From Crocinitomicaceae bacterium (GTDB lineage: Bacteria; Bacteroidota; Bacteroidia; Flavobacteriales_D; Crocinitomicaceae): a DNA stretch of 64,000 nt. The DNA lies in the NCBI GenBank assembly GCA_030830895.1, contig JAURMC010000013.1:62001-126000 (forward strand). The letters run 5' to 3'. The translations under genes were made by a program, and so were the position numbers. The notes under the pieces were generated by a model. The model searched no databases and had not been told where the DNA came from. It worked only from the letters and a program-made list of their open reading frames with translations. Each line of letters starts with the position of its first letter. Position 1 is the stretch's first letter. This document shows positions 44,781-55,500 of the stretch, piece after piece.

Positions 44781-46751
44781 ATGTCCGGATCGTATCATAA
44801 AATTTCATTTGCAGGTGTACTAATTACCATAGGAATCGTGTTTGGCGATATTGGAACCTCTCCTTTATACGTATTTCAAGCCATTACGGGACAAGGCGCG
44901 CACCTCAGCAGAGATTTTGTAATTGGGGGCCTTTCATGTGTGATTTGGACCTTAATCTTATTGGCCACTACAAAATACATTTATTTTGCCCTTAATGCAG
45001 ACAATAATGGAGAAGGTGGGATTTTTGCTCTCTACGCATTATTAAAGAACCGAAAGGTAAAATGGGTTGTTATACCGGCGTTAATTGGCTGTGCGACCTT
45101 ACTTGCTGATGGATTCATTACCCCCGCGATTTCTATATCATCCGCTGTAGAAGGAATAAACAACATTAATCCCAATGTTCCTGTAATCCCTATTGTGGTA
45201 GGCATTATTATTGCCCTATTTACCATTCAACAATTTGGAACCGCGGCCATTGGTAAAGCATTTGGGCCTATCATGGTGATTTGGTTTTCTTATTTAGCGT
45301 ATCTCGGAGCAATCAATATTTATAAAAATCCTGGGGTATTGGCGTCCTTTAACCCTTACGAAGCTTTTCATTTTGTGACTACCGTTCCCGGGGGGTTTGC
45401 TGCGTTAGGCGCCGTGTTTTTATGTACTACGGGAGCTGAAGCCTTATATTCGGATTTAGGTCATTGCGGTAAAGGAAACATTCGTATCAGTTGGGCATTG
45501 ATTGCATCGGTGCTGGTGTTTCACTATCTTGGACAAGCCGCGCTGTGTACTTCAGATGGTTTTGCCCTTACCAATGGCGCCACAGTTTTTTATAGCATGG
45601 TTCCTAAAAACCAATTAATTTTTGCCGTAATTATTGCTACCGCTGCTACAATCATCGCCTCACAAGCTTTAATTACAGGAGTTTTCACCCTAATGAACGA
45701 GGCCATTAAACTGAAACTTTGGACCAACCTTAAAGTGAAGTTTCCGTCGGAGCACAAGGGACAAATCTATATACCTTTTATAAACTGGGTATTAATGTTA
45801 GGGTGCTTGTTGGTAATTTGGATTTTTAAAAAATCCAGCGCAATGGAACATACCTATGGCTTGGCAATAACAATAGATATGGTGATGACTTCTACGCTAC
45901 TTGGGTTTTTATTGATGCTTAAGAATCCGAGGGCCAGAATGTTTTATATCTTTATTTTTGCTGTTTTTTTAATGATTGAAGGGGTGTTTTTACTCTCTAA
46001 TTTAGGAAAGATTGTTTCTGGGGGGTGGTTCACGTTAATTCTTGCAACTACGTTCTTCACCTTGCTTTTCCTATACTATAAAGCCCGCCAATTAAGAAAG
46101 AACATCACCGAATATCTTCCCATGAACGCGGTTATTCCTTTGTTGGAGGCGGTAAAGAACGATGAAACAATTCCCTATGAGGCTTCAAATTTAGTTTTTC
46201 CCACTCGAAGTAATTCCCATGTTAAACTAGATTTAACCGTTTATCATTCCTTGTTTATGAAGCGACCTCGAAAAGCGGGAGTAATTTGGTTTTTGCACTT
46301 AGATATCCTAAATGAACCGTGGGGCGTACATTATTCTGTTCATGAAATTATAGACCAGGGTTGTTATTATGTTTCCTTACAGCTAGGGTTTAAAGAAGAA
46401 CACCGCATAGAATATATGATGCGTAAAATACATGGTACCATGGTTGAAAAAGACGAACTCACCAATGAAAGTGTATTTGAATGTATCAAAGACCGGGTAG
46501 GCAAGGTAGATTTTAAATTTATTGTCTTGAATTCCCGGGTATCAACAGACAATAAACTCACACCATTTCAAATGATTTGTATAAAGGCTTACCGATTTGT
46601 TAAATCCACAGGATTGAAACCGGCGGAAGATTTTGGACTTGATAAAACAAATGTAGAAGTGGATTATATTCCAGTTTCAGTTACAGCACAAGTAAACCAA
46701 GAATTAACGGAAGATTACGAAGATTATTCAGCTACAAAAAGAGCCAAATAA
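44781..46751 (+). CDS. kup: Kup/Trk-type potassium transporter
   Basis: 656 residues. About 12 membrane helices in the first 450 residues; opening GIVFGDIGTSPLYVFQ is the Kup signature; ADGFITPAISISSAVEG is a pore-helix block. A 200-residue cytoplasmic tail follows. Takes up K+ with protons. No consensus promoter box was seen upstream. Confidence 0.93.
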   Translation: MSGSYHKISFAGVLITIGIVFGDIGTSPLYVFQAITGQGAHLSRDFVIGGLSCVIWTLILLATTKYIYFALNADNNGEGGIFALYALLKNRKVKWVVIPALIGCATLLADGFITPAISISSAVEGINNINPNVPVIPIVVGIIIALFTIQQFGTAAIGKAFGPIMVIWFSYLAYLGAINIYKNPGVLASFNPYEAFHFVTTVPGGFAALGAVFLCTTGAEALYSDLGHCGKGNIRISWALIASVLVFHYLGQAALCTSDGFALTNGATVFYSMVPKNQLIFAVIIATAATIIASQALITGVFTLMNEAIKLKLWTNLKVKFPSEHKGQIYIPFINWVLMLGCLLVIWIFKKSSAMEHTYGLAITIDMVMTSTLLGFLLMLKNPRARMFYIFIFAVFLMIEGVFLLSNLGKIVSGGWFTLILATTFFTLLFLYYKARQLRKNITEYLPMNAVIPLLEAVKNDETIPYEASNLVFPTRSNSHVKLDLTVYHSLFMKRPRKAGVIWFLHLDILNEPWGVHYSVHEIIDQGCYYVSLQLGFKEEHRIEYMMRKIHGTMVEKDELTNESVFECIKDRVGKVDFKFIVLNSRVSTDNKLTPFQMICIKAYRFVKSTGLKPAEDFGLDKTNVEVDYIPVSVTAQVNQELTEDYEDYSATKRAK

Positions 46752-46763
46752 TCCTCGGTCAGG

Positions 46764-47780
46764 TTAATCACTCTCTCCGGAAATTACAAAGTTAAATTCA
46801 GAAGGATTAGGCTCTTTTTGCCCGCCCAAATACCACATTAATTTCGTTAAAGCCGCTTCAGTAGTAAGGTCTTTTCCGTTCCATGCGCCAAGTTGTTCTA
46901 ATAGACTTCCGGAAGTGTATTTGCCTGGCTCTACGCTTCCGCTTGTGCATTGCGAAATGGTTAAAATGATACCGCCTTGATTCACATAATCAGACAACAC
47001 CATTGTAAAACCCTCATGGTTAGGTGTATTTCCTGATCCAAAAGCTTCTATAACCACTGCACGGTGATTTTTTACGTTAAATATAGAGTGATATGCTTCA
47101 AGGCTGATTCCTGGATAAAGTTTAACTAATCCCACTCGATTTTCTAATGTTTTACAGAATGCTATTTCATTTTCTTTTCGTTCAAGCAATTGATTGGAAT
47201 GAATTTTAATGTCTACTCCCGCAATGCCCAATAAAGGATAATTTGGGGAGTCAAAGGCATCGAATTGATGTGCAGATATTTTAGATACTCGAGACCCTCT
47301 AAATAATTTTGATTGAAAGAATACTGCGACCTCTTGTAAAGCAGCGTTACCATCTGGACGTTTCTTGCCGGCAATTTCCAATGCGGCTAAAATGTTTTCT
47401 TTTCCATCTGAGCGTAAAATACCTACGGGCAATTGTGATCCTGTGAGTACGATGGGCTTAGATAATCTCTGAATCATAAAACTTAATGCAGAGGCCGTAT
47501 AAGCCATCGTATCGGTTCCATGTAACAGCACAAACCCATCAAATTTGTGGTAATTTTTTTCTATCAGTTCTACCAGTTCAACCCAATGGGAAGGAGTCAT
47601 ATGTGATGAATCAATAGGATACTTAATACTAATAGGGATTACCACAAGGTCTAAGTGTTCGATTTCTGGAATCTGACAATGGATGTATTCAAAATCTAAG
47701 GGGGACAATTCACCCGTAGTTGGATTGGCCATCATGCCAATGGTACCGCCAGTGTAAATCAATAATATACGAGGTTTCAT
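46764..47780 (-). CDS. ansA: Type I (cytosolic) L-asparaginase
   Basis: 338 residues. YTGGTIGMM holds the first catalytic Thr, HGTDTMAYTASALS the second Thr-Asp pair; GSGNTP and TQCTSGSV-like (read ISQCTSGSVE) blocks follow. No signal peptide, so cytosolic. Converts asparagine to aspartate. Overlaps tatD by 4 bases. Confidence 0.93.
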   Translation of the reverse strand: MKPRILLIYTGGTIGMMANPTTGELSPLDFEYIHCQIPEIEHLDLVVIPISIKYPIDSSHMTPSHWVELVELIEKNYHKFDGFVLLHGTDTMAYTASALSFMIQRLSKPIVLTGSQLPVGILRSDGKENILAALEIAGKKRPDGNAALQEVAVFFQSKLFRGSRVSKISAHQFDAFDSPNYPLLGIAGVDIKIHSNQLLERKENEIAFCKTLENRVGLVKLYPGISLEAYHSIFNVKNHRAVVIEAFGSGNTPNHEGFTMVLSDYVNQGGIILTISQCTSGSVEPGKYTSGSLLEQLGAWNGKDLTTEAALTKLMWYLGGQKEPNPSEFNFVISGESD

Positions 47781-48565
47781 ACGTGTTGCACGTTAAGATT
47801 AAACAAGCGCCGAGCATTATCAGAAGTGATTTTGTTTACCTCAATCACAGGAATTGTTAGGGCATTACTCAAAGCGTCAACAATATGTGTCATATAAGCG
47901 GGCTCATTTCGTTTTCCACGGTGTGGCACAGGAGCCAGATACGGCGCGTCGGTTTCAAGCAAGATGCGGTCTTTGGGAAGTGTTTTTACTACTTCCATCA
48001 GACCACTGTTTTTGTAGGTCAATACGCCGCCAATGCCAAAATAAAAGGAAGGGTGTGTACGTATGATGTATTCCGCATGCTTTTTTGTTCCAGTAAAACA
48101 ATGAAACACTCCACGAAGGGTGGTATGTTGGTAATCAGAGAGCACCTCGAAAAGGGGGTCAAAAGCATCCCTTACGTGAATCGCAATGGGTAAATTATAG
48201 TGTAACGCCCACTGAATTTGTTGATGAAGTGCTTCTTGTTGTTGGGTAAGGAATTGTTTGTCCCAATAGAGGTCCATTCCAATTTCCCCAATCGCTACAA
48301 GCTGTTCGTGATGAGTTTTAAGAAGTTCTCCTAAGGTATTCAACTGGTAGGTTACGTCTTCCTTCACATAGCAGGGGTGCAACCCGAGCATGGGTGAACA
48401 CGGTATAATGGGGTTGTTGAGTACCTTTAATAAGGGGTCCCATGAATCCACATCGATATTCGGGAGTAAAATATGTGTTACGCCCGCTTCTTTCGCTCGT
48501 TGCAACACCTCATCCATGGATGGGAGAAATGATTCTTCGTACAGGTGACAATGGGTATCAATCAT
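47777..48565 (-). CDS. TatD-family metal-dependent hydrolase
   Basis: 262 residues. IDTHCHLY gives the first metal site; GEIGMDLYW, HVRDAF, GVFHCFTGT and LLETDAPYLAP complete the TIM-barrel metallohydrolase. TatD proteins are DNases or D-aminoacyl-type hydrolases; the substrate is unsure. Overlaps galE by 8 bases. Confidence 0.92.
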   Translation of the reverse strand: MIDTHCHLYEESFLPSMDEVLQRAKEAGVTHILLPNIDVDSWDPLLKVLNNPIIPCSPMLGLHPCYVKEDVTYQLNTLGELLKTHHEQLVAIGEIGMDLYWDKQFLTQQQEALHQQIQWALHYNLPIAIHVRDAFDPLFEVLSDYQHTTLRGVFHCFTGTKKHAEYIIRTHPSFYFGIGGVLTYKNSGLMEVVKTLPKDRILLETDAPYLAPVPHRGKRNEPAYMTHIVDALSNALTIPVIEVNKITSDNARRLFNLNVQHV

Positions 48566-49571
48566 TAGATTTATCTTGACGTTTTTCCCAATTCCAAGCG
48601 TCTTTCAAGGCTTCTTTTACATCTCGTTTTGCACGCCAACCTAAGGTGTTTTCGGCGTTGGAAACATTGGCATAGATTTCAGCGATATCTCCTGCGCGCC
48701 GTGATCCAATCTGATAAGGGAGTTCCAATCCGGAAACCTCATTAAAACAGCGAATCATTTCTAATACTGACGTGCCTTTCCCCGTTCCAATGTTAAACAC
48801 TGATATTGGGGATTTATTGATGTATAGTAGGGCGCGCACATGGGCATCTGCCACGTCGCTTACATGTATATAATCTCGAATGCATGTGCCATCTGGAGTT
48901 GGGTAGTCATCGCCAAAGACTGTTAGATGGGAACGAATACCGGCCGCTGTTTGGGTTATAAATGGCAAGAGGTTGTTCGGGATTCCTACAGGAAGCTCAC
49001 CAATTAACCCGCTCGGATGTGCGCCAATGGGGTTGAAATATCGGAGGCAAATGGTTTGGAAGGGCATGGGATTCCGATGTACATCTTCTATTATCTGTTC
49101 ACCCATCCATTTGGTAAAGCCATATGGTGATTCGGGTAAGCGTTTCGGTGTCGTTTCGTATACTTGCTTTAGATCGGGTTCTCCATAGACCGTGCAAGAG
49201 GAGGAATACACGAATTTTGGAATGGAATACTTACCACAAGCCTCGAGTATATTCATTAATCCAATGAGGTTGTTCTGATAATATTGAAGCGGCACTTCAC
49301 ACGATTCACCCACTGATTTGTAGGCGGCAAAATGAATTACGGCGTCAAATGAATAGGCATCAAACACCTTAAATAAGCTCTCTTTATCGCAAATATCTAA
49401 TGGAATAAAAGAAAATCTGTCCGCGGTTAATTTTGCTAATCCATCGAGAATTACCTGAGAACTATTTCGTAAATCGTCTACGATAACCGGAAAAAAGCCC
49501 TGCTCCACCAACGAAACGATGGTGTGAGAACCGATGTATCCCGCGCCTCCTGTAACAAGTACCTGCTTCAT
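48558..49571 (-). CDS. galE: UDP-glucose 4-epimerase
   Basis: 337 residues from ATG 49571. Rossmann motif GGAGYIGSHT, YGFTK is catalytic YxxxK, SSSCTVYG and SPYGFTKWMGEQI are GalE blocks; NIGTGKGTSVLE near the end. Interconverts UDP-glucose and UDP-galactose for surface glycans. A TACCTTTA box ends 4 bases before the ATG; the reading frame upstream (to 49625) is rejected. Confidence 0.95.
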   Translation of the reverse strand: MKQVLVTGGAGYIGSHTIVSLVEQGFFPVIVDDLRNSSQVILDGLAKLTADRFSFIPLDICDKESLFKVFDAYSFDAVIHFAAYKSVGESCEVPLQYYQNNLIGLMNILEACGKYSIPKFVYSSSCTVYGEPDLKQVYETTPKRLPESPYGFTKWMGEQIIEDVHRNPMPFQTICLRYFNPIGAHPSGLIGELPVGIPNNLLPFITQTAAGIRSHLTVFGDDYPTPDGTCIRDYIHVSDVADAHVRALLYINKSPISVFNIGTGKGTSVLEMIRCFNEVSGLELPYQIGSRRAGDIAEIYANVSNAENTLGWRAKRDVKEALKDAWNWEKRQDKSND

Positions 49572-49575
49572 AGGG

Positions 49576-49583
49576 TAAAGGTA
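49576..49583 (-). promoter_or_regulatory. -7-like box TACCTTTA abutting galE
   Basis: One mismatch to TAnnTTTG; 4 bases to the ATG. Confidence 0.4.
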
Positions 49584-49640
49584 AACATTTCTTGAGGACC
49601 ATAAACGTGAACAATTATTCTGCACGAACGTTTTCTTTGC

Positions 49641-50051
49641 ATGTTCAAATGGTGTTGTGCGCTCTTATTTCTTGGTTTGTTTCATAAAGAAACTGTGAGT
49701 TTAGAAGTTAACGTGAGTGGATTCCCTTCAAATAAGGGTCAAGCTTATGTTGCCTTGTTTAATTCCAGTGAAACTTTTCCAAGCTATGGGAAGCAGCTTA
49801 AAGGCAAAATTGTAGCCATCGAGCAACTTAAGTGTAAGGTAAGTTTTACCAATTTAACTCCTGGTTCTTATGCAATTGCAGTGTATCACGACGTAAATAA
49901 AAATGATAAGCTGGATAAAAATGTACTTGGAATGCCCACTGAGTCTTATGGGTTTTCAAACAATGCCAGAGCAACGTTCTCTGCGCCGAGTTATCAAGAG
50001 GCAAAGGTGTCCTGCCTTAAAGACAAATCAATCAATATTGTGGTTAAGTGA
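49641..50051 (+). CDS. DUF2141 secreted protein
   Basis: 136 residues with a signal peptide (about 1-20). NVSGFPSNKGQAYVALFN and YHDVNKNDKLDKNVLGMPTE-GYGFSNNA-like stretches are DUF2141 hallmarks, with an Asp/Asn-rich loop that may bind calcium (inference). Function is unknown. Ends next to the convergent ppk1. Confidence 0.85.
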   Translation: MFKWCCALLFLGLFHKETVSLEVNVSGFPSNKGQAYVALFNSSETFPSYGKQLKGKIVAIEQLKCKVSFTNLTPGSYAIAVYHDVNKNDKLDKNVLGMPTESYGFSNNARATFSAPSYQEAKVSCLKDKSINIVVK

Positions 50052-52094
50052 TTAATTCTCTTCGTATTTTAAATACAAATTTCGTTGCGCATGAAAGGGA
50101 GGCCCTTCTGTTCGTCTGTACTCATTTTTCATATCTGAAGTTATCCAACGCGATTTAACCGTCCCGCGCCATTGATATTCAAAAATTTCGGTAATTTCTG
50201 CTTGTATTGTAGGGTCAAAAATGGGGGTAGCCACTTCAATTCGGTAATCCAGGTTTCGCTCCATTAAATCAGCGCTTCCAATGTAAAACAATGGATTCCC
50301 ATCGTTTCCAAAGATCATACACCGGGCATGTTCCAAATACCGATCTACAATACTAATTACGGTTAGGTTTGGATTTTTCTTCAAGTTGGTTTTTAAACAA
50401 CAGATGCCACGCACAATCATTTCTACTCGAACACCTGCGGTGCTTGCTTCAATTAACTTCTCAATCATTAATCGATCGGTGAGGTTATTTAGTTTGATGC
50501 GAATGAAAGCAGGTTTTTTAGCTTTGGCCAAGGCGATTTCTTTATCAATGAGTTGTACAATTTTTCTGCGGTAATTAATGGGAGAAACCATTAAATGACG
50601 AAAACTCACGCGTTCCATGTTGTTTTCAAGCAGTTTGAAAACCTTTGATACTTCAGAAACCACCCGTTTTTCAGCGGTAAGTAAGGCAAAATCTGTATAA
50701 ATCCGCGAGGTTCGTTCATTAAAATTCCCAGTACCAACATACGCCACTGAAAGGTCCTTACCCTTGTCTTGTCGTTTTATATACAAGAGCTTTGAGTGTA
50801 CTTTGAGATTTGGCGCACCGTAGATTACTTTTGCCCCGTGTTCTTTCAGTTGGCTTGACCATTGTAGGTTATTTTCTTCATCAAAACGAGCCTGTAATTC
50901 CATAACCACTACCACTTGCTTTCTGTTGTAAATGGCGGCAATAAGAGCCCGCATAATTTGCGAATCAGGCGCTAAGCGATATACATTGATTTTAATTTCA
51001 GAAACCAAGGGATCAATGGCCGCTTCACGCAAAACATCAATGATGTAATCGAATTTTTGATAGGGAAAATGTAAAAACACATCGCGTTCTTGTATGCGTT
51101 CTAGGATTTGATAACCTGATTCCAAAAAGGCATGGGGATGTGGTGGCTGTGGAGAAAAGAGTAAATCTTTGCGATTAAAGTCGGGAAATTGCAGGAAATC
51201 TTTAAAATTATGATACTTCCCCCCGGGGATGGCATTGGTTGCTTTTTTCAGATCCAAGCAGTTTAGTAAATAGCTTAGCAAATCATCCGGCATGAATTCA
51301 TCATATACAAAACGGACGGGGGTTCCTTTTTTTCGTTTTTTCAAACTCCGCTCAATTTTTTCCGAGTAAGATTGGCTAACATCATCGTCTAAATCCAATT
51401 CAGAATCTCGGGTAAATTTGAAGGTGTAGGCACTAATTTTATCTGAAGGCAGCATCGAGAAGATGTTCGATAAATGAAGTCGTATAATATCATCCGCCAG
51501 AATAAAAAAGGAATCTTTTCCCTCTGTCATTACATGAAAACGCGCTTTTCCTGGAGGAATTTGCAGAATAGCGTATCGGTTTGCAAGCCCTTTTTTTTGA
51601 ATTTTAATCGCGAGATAAATCGCATCATCTCGTAGATTGGGAAACGCTGACTTTTTATCGAGAATAATAGGAAACAACATGTGCTTGAAGGTTTCCTTGA
51701 AATATTGCGAAACTTGTTTTGCTAAACTGGGGGTTATCGAATGTTCATCCACCAAATGAATCCCCTCTGTTATGAGTTGCTGTGTTAAGTGTAAATAACA
51801 CGATTCAAACAGTTCTTGCTGATGCAAAACCACTTTTCGGATGTCTTTATAGAGTTCCTCCGCAGTGCCATCGTATCCATAAACCTTTTTTTGTTTGAGG
51901 TTGATCATGCGTCGAACTCCAGCGACACGAACCCTAAAAAATTCATCGAGGTTATTGGAGTAGATACCAAGAAATCGAAGCCGCTCAATTAAAGGTACTT
52001 TCTCGTCTCGGGCTTCTTGCAAAACGCGTGCATTAAAACTAAGCCAACTTAATTCTCGATTTATGGTCTTCATGTTCATTACCGCGGGTTTCAT
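50052..52094 (-). CDS. ppk1: Polyphosphate kinase 1
   Basis: 680 residues. It makes polyphosphate from ATP. N-terminal domain begins INRELSWLSFNARVLQEA; the catalytic domain has two PLD-like halves, with the phosphorylated His in KVHSKLLYI and YVGTGNFNERTSRIYTDF. The start may be M1, M6 or M8, since MKTINRELSW is the usual opening. A TAATCTTG box lies at 52112-52119. Confidence 0.95.
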   Translation of the reverse strand: MKPAVMNMKTINRELSWLSFNARVLQEARDEKVPLIERLRFLGIYSNNLDEFFRVRVAGVRRMINLKQKKVYGYDGTAEELYKDIRKVVLHQQELFESCYLHLTQQLITEGIHLVDEHSITPSLAKQVSQYFKETFKHMLFPIILDKKSAFPNLRDDAIYLAIKIQKKGLANRYAILQIPPGKARFHVMTEGKDSFFILADDIIRLHLSNIFSMLPSDKISAYTFKFTRDSELDLDDDVSQSYSEKIERSLKKRKKGTPVRFVYDEFMPDDLLSYLLNCLDLKKATNAIPGGKYHNFKDFLQFPDFNRKDLLFSPQPPHPHAFLESGYQILERIQERDVFLHFPYQKFDYIIDVLREAAIDPLVSEIKINVYRLAPDSQIMRALIAAIYNRKQVVVVMELQARFDEENNLQWSSQLKEHGAKVIYGAPNLKVHSKLLYIKRQDKGKDLSVAYVGTGNFNERTSRIYTDFALLTAEKRVVSEVSKVFKLLENNMERVSFRHLMVSPINYRRKIVQLIDKEIALAKAKKPAFIRIKLNNLTDRLMIEKLIEASTAGVRVEMIVRGICCLKTNLKKNPNLTVISIVDRYLEHARCMIFGNDGNPLFYIGSADLMERNLDYRIEVATPIFDPTIQAEITEIFEYQWRGTVKSRWITSDMKNEYRRTEGPPFHAQRNLYLKYEEN

Positions 52095-52111
52095 GCTGCA
52101 AGTTACAACAG

Positions 52112-52119
52112 CAAGATTA
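52112..52119 (-). promoter_or_regulatory. -7-like box TAATCTTG for ppk1
   Basis: One mismatch to TAnnTTTG, identical to the box at 3606-3613; 17 bases before the ATG at 52094. Confidence 0.4.
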
Positions 52120-52140
52120 TCCCTATATTAAGCGATTAAA

Positions 52141-52599
52141 TTATTCGAATTCGAAAAGCGTTGCTCCTTTTTCAACTACATCACCCGCCGTAACATGAAT
52201 GGTCTTAACTTTTCCGATTCCACTTGATTTTAAGGTGTTTTCCATTTTCATGGCTTCTAAAGAAATGAGTGCGGTCCCTAATTCAACTTCATCTCCAACA
52301 TTTACAAGAACCTGAATAATCCTTCCCGGCATGGGTGCGTTGAAGCTTTTGATTTTTCGCACCTTAGGTTTGTCCATGCCGAGCTGGTGAATTAAATCAT
52401 CTAGTGTATGTTTTTTTCGAATATGAAATACTCGGTGATTGATTTTTAATATCAACTGCCGCTCCTCACTTAAATCAGAAATAACCTCCCCATTAAAAGC
52501 CTGTCCTTCAAAGTGTAAAGTAAAAAACCGATGATCTATCCAGCGGATTGAGGCCCCGTCTGAAGTTACTGTTTCTTTTTGGTCGAAAATCCAAGTCAT
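52141..52599 (-). CDS. Biotinyl/lipoyl carrier domain protein
   Basis: 152 residues. The C-terminal biotinyl domain has EAMKM with biotinylated Lys118, and NAPMPGRIIQV. The N-terminal 85 residues include a beta-rich domain, as in the gamma or BCCP subunit of decarboxylases/carboxylases. No carboxylase or decarboxylase gene adjoins it, so the partner is unknown. It is overlapped by ileS (4 bases), likely a shared mRNA. Confidence 0.85.
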   Translation of the reverse strand: MTWIFDQKETVTSDGASIRWIDHRFFTLHFEGQAFNGEVISDLSEERQLILKINHRVFHIRKKHTLDDLIHQLGMDKPKVRKIKSFNAPMPGRIIQVLVNVGDEVELGTALISLEAMKMENTLKSSGIGKVKTIHVTAGDVVEKGATLFEFE

Positions 52600-55500
52600 G
52601 CGTTTTTATTTAGTGTAAATATAAAATCATTGGGTTGAAGAATTTCTTCTTGATTTAACCCGTTAAAGTCACTTGTCATTAGTTCAAATTTGTTAGCTAA
52701 CACCTCTTCACCAATGTAGTTTAAGTGGGTTGAAATTCCGAGTTGCACTTCTTCACTACCGCGATACTGTATTCGTATTTTGTCGGTGACCTCAAACCCA
52801 CCGTCTTTTCGAGCGTTTTGAATGCGATTCACCACTTCTCTAGCGATCCCTTCCGCTTTTAATTCAGGGGTAATTTCCACGTCAAGCGCCACAGTTACAA
52901 TGCCTTCGCTTGCTACTACCCAACCCGGGACATCTTTAGTGGTTATTTCCACGTCCGAAAGAACTAATTGAATGTGGGTGCCATCAATTATAAAACTTGC
53001 TCCTTGATTGTTTTCGAAGTCGTTAATTTCATCTGCAGAAAGGGCGTTGATCCACGCCGCAATTCCCTTCATCTGTTGGCCATATTTAGGGCCTATTGCC
53101 TTAAAATTCGGCCGAATTTGTTTATTCAAAGTTTGAGTATCTAGCCAGGTAATAGCTTTAACATTTACCTCTGATTTTACCAATTCAGCAACATGATTAA
53201 CATAGCTAAACAATGGTTCCGGAAGCGTGGGAATTAATATTTGTTTTAATGGTTGTCTTACTCGTATTTTTTCTTTTTTTCTTAAACTTAATACCATGCT
53301 TGTAATTCGTTGGGCTAAATCAATTTCTTGTTCTAACTCGGAGTTTATGGCGTAATCTGAAGCAATGGGAAACTTTTCTAAATGAACGGACTCCTCCTTC
53401 TTGCCTTGTGTGAGGTCTAAATACAAGCGATCCATATAGAATGGGGCAATCGGCGCTGAAATTATACTAATTGTTTTTAAACAGGAGTATAATGTTTGAT
53501 ATGCTGAAAGCTTATCAACAGAATCTTCATTTTTCCAGAATCGCCTTCTTCCTAAGCGAACATACCAATTCGATAAATGATCACAAACAAAATCTTGGAT
53601 ATGACGCCCCGCATTTGTCGCGTCATATTGATGGTAAAAATCGTCAACCTGCTGTATTAAACTATTCAATCGTGAAAGAACCCATCGGTCCATTTCAGGA
53701 CGATTCTCCAAGGGGATTTCTTTTGTGTCACAATCAAAAGCATCGATGTTTGCATATAGGGAGAAGAATGAATAGGTATTATATAAGGTTCCAAAGAACT
53801 TACGCTGGGTTTCCTTAATTCCTGCTTCATCGAATTTTAAATTATCCCAAGGCTGGGCATTTGTTAGCATATACCAACGGGTTGCATCTGCTCCATAGGT
53901 AGACAAGATTTTAAAAGGATCAACCGTGTTTTTTAATCGTTTAGACATTTTCTGCCCAACCTTATCTAATACTAAACCGTTAGAAACCACAGATTTATAC
54001 GCAACCTTCCCAAATACAAGCGCTGAAATCGTGTGAAGGGTATAAAACCATCCGCGGGTTTGGTCAACCCCTTCAGCAATAAAATCCGCCGGATAATGAG
54101 AGCCGTTTTCGATAAATGATTTGTTTTCAAAGGGATAGTGCCACTGCGCAAAAGGCATAGCACCGGAATCGAACCAAACATCAATTAAATCCTCCTCCCT
54201 TCGCATGGGTTCTCCGCTTGGTGAAACTAAGATGATTTCATCCATCTGATTTTTATGTAGATCAACACGTTGGTAATTCTCTGCACTCATATTCTCGGGT
54301 TCAAATGTGCTGAGTGGATTTTCCTTCATAAATCCTTTCATAACGGATTCTTCGCATGCGGCTTTTAGTGATTCAAGAGACCCTATACAACGTCGCTCAT
54401 CACCATTTTTAGTACTCCAAATGGGGATTGGTATTCCCCAATAACGCGAACGAGACAAGTTCCAATCGTTTGCGTTTTCAAGCCATTTACCGAAGCGACC
54501 GGTTCCCGTTGATTCTGGTTTCCACTGAATTGTTTTATTTAGTTCTACCAATGTTTCGCGATGCTCAGAAACCCGAATAAACCAAGAGTCTAAAGGGTAA
54601 TACAATACAGGTTTATCGGTTCGCCAACAATGAGGATAACTGTGTTCAAATTTTTCAACTTTGAAAGCGTATCCAGTTTCTTTTAAACGAATGGCGATTT
54701 CAACATCTACTGATTTTTCAGGCTCGAGCCCCTCATCATAATATGCTTGTTTTACGTATTTACCAGCAAGGCTGCCCATTTCTGGTCTAAAGCGCCCCTG
54801 AAGATCTACTAAGGGCACTGGGTGACTAGATTCATTCAAGACTAACATAGGGGGTACTCCTGCTTCATGGGCTACACGCGCGTCATCAGCCCCAAAAGTT
54901 GGCGCAATGTGCACAATTCCCGTACCGTCTTCTGTGGTTACAAAAGCCCCGCCGATAACCCGAAATGCTTCTTCTGCGCGCTCGAAAGGCAAACAATATG
55001 GGAGCAGCTGTTCGTAGCGTATGCCTAATAAGTCGTTACCTTTGTGCGCGGTACCTATAAGGAATGGAATGGTTTTTTTATCCTCAGGGAGAATGAGGGA
55101 TTCTACGGATTCTACGGGAGAAAACCCCTTGCTAAACAACGATGAAACTAATGCTCTAGCACAGACCACCTCGATGGCGTCATTTGTGTAGGGATTAAAA
55201 GTATACACAAGCACATAATCAATTCCGGGTCCAACGGCTAAAGCAGTGTTGGAAGGAAGCGTCCAAGGAGTGGTTGTCCAAGCTAAAAAATAACGGTTAT
55301 TCTCATATGTTCCCCATGGATTTGTTTGGTTGGGAAGCCATTTGAATTGAGCCACAATCGAGGTGTCTTTTACATTTTTATAACAATCGGGTTGATTTAA
55401 CTCGTGAGAGGATAGACCCGTGCCGGCTTTTGGAGAATATGGTTGAATAGTATAACCTTTGTAGAGTAAGTGTTTTTTATAGAGGGTTTCTAATAACCAC

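Noticed and set aside
49632..49639. TTTCTTTG box one base before the DUF2141 ATG
   Set aside because: A gap of one base is too short for the start codon to be inside the mRNA, and the box has a mismatch; it is not listed as a promoter.
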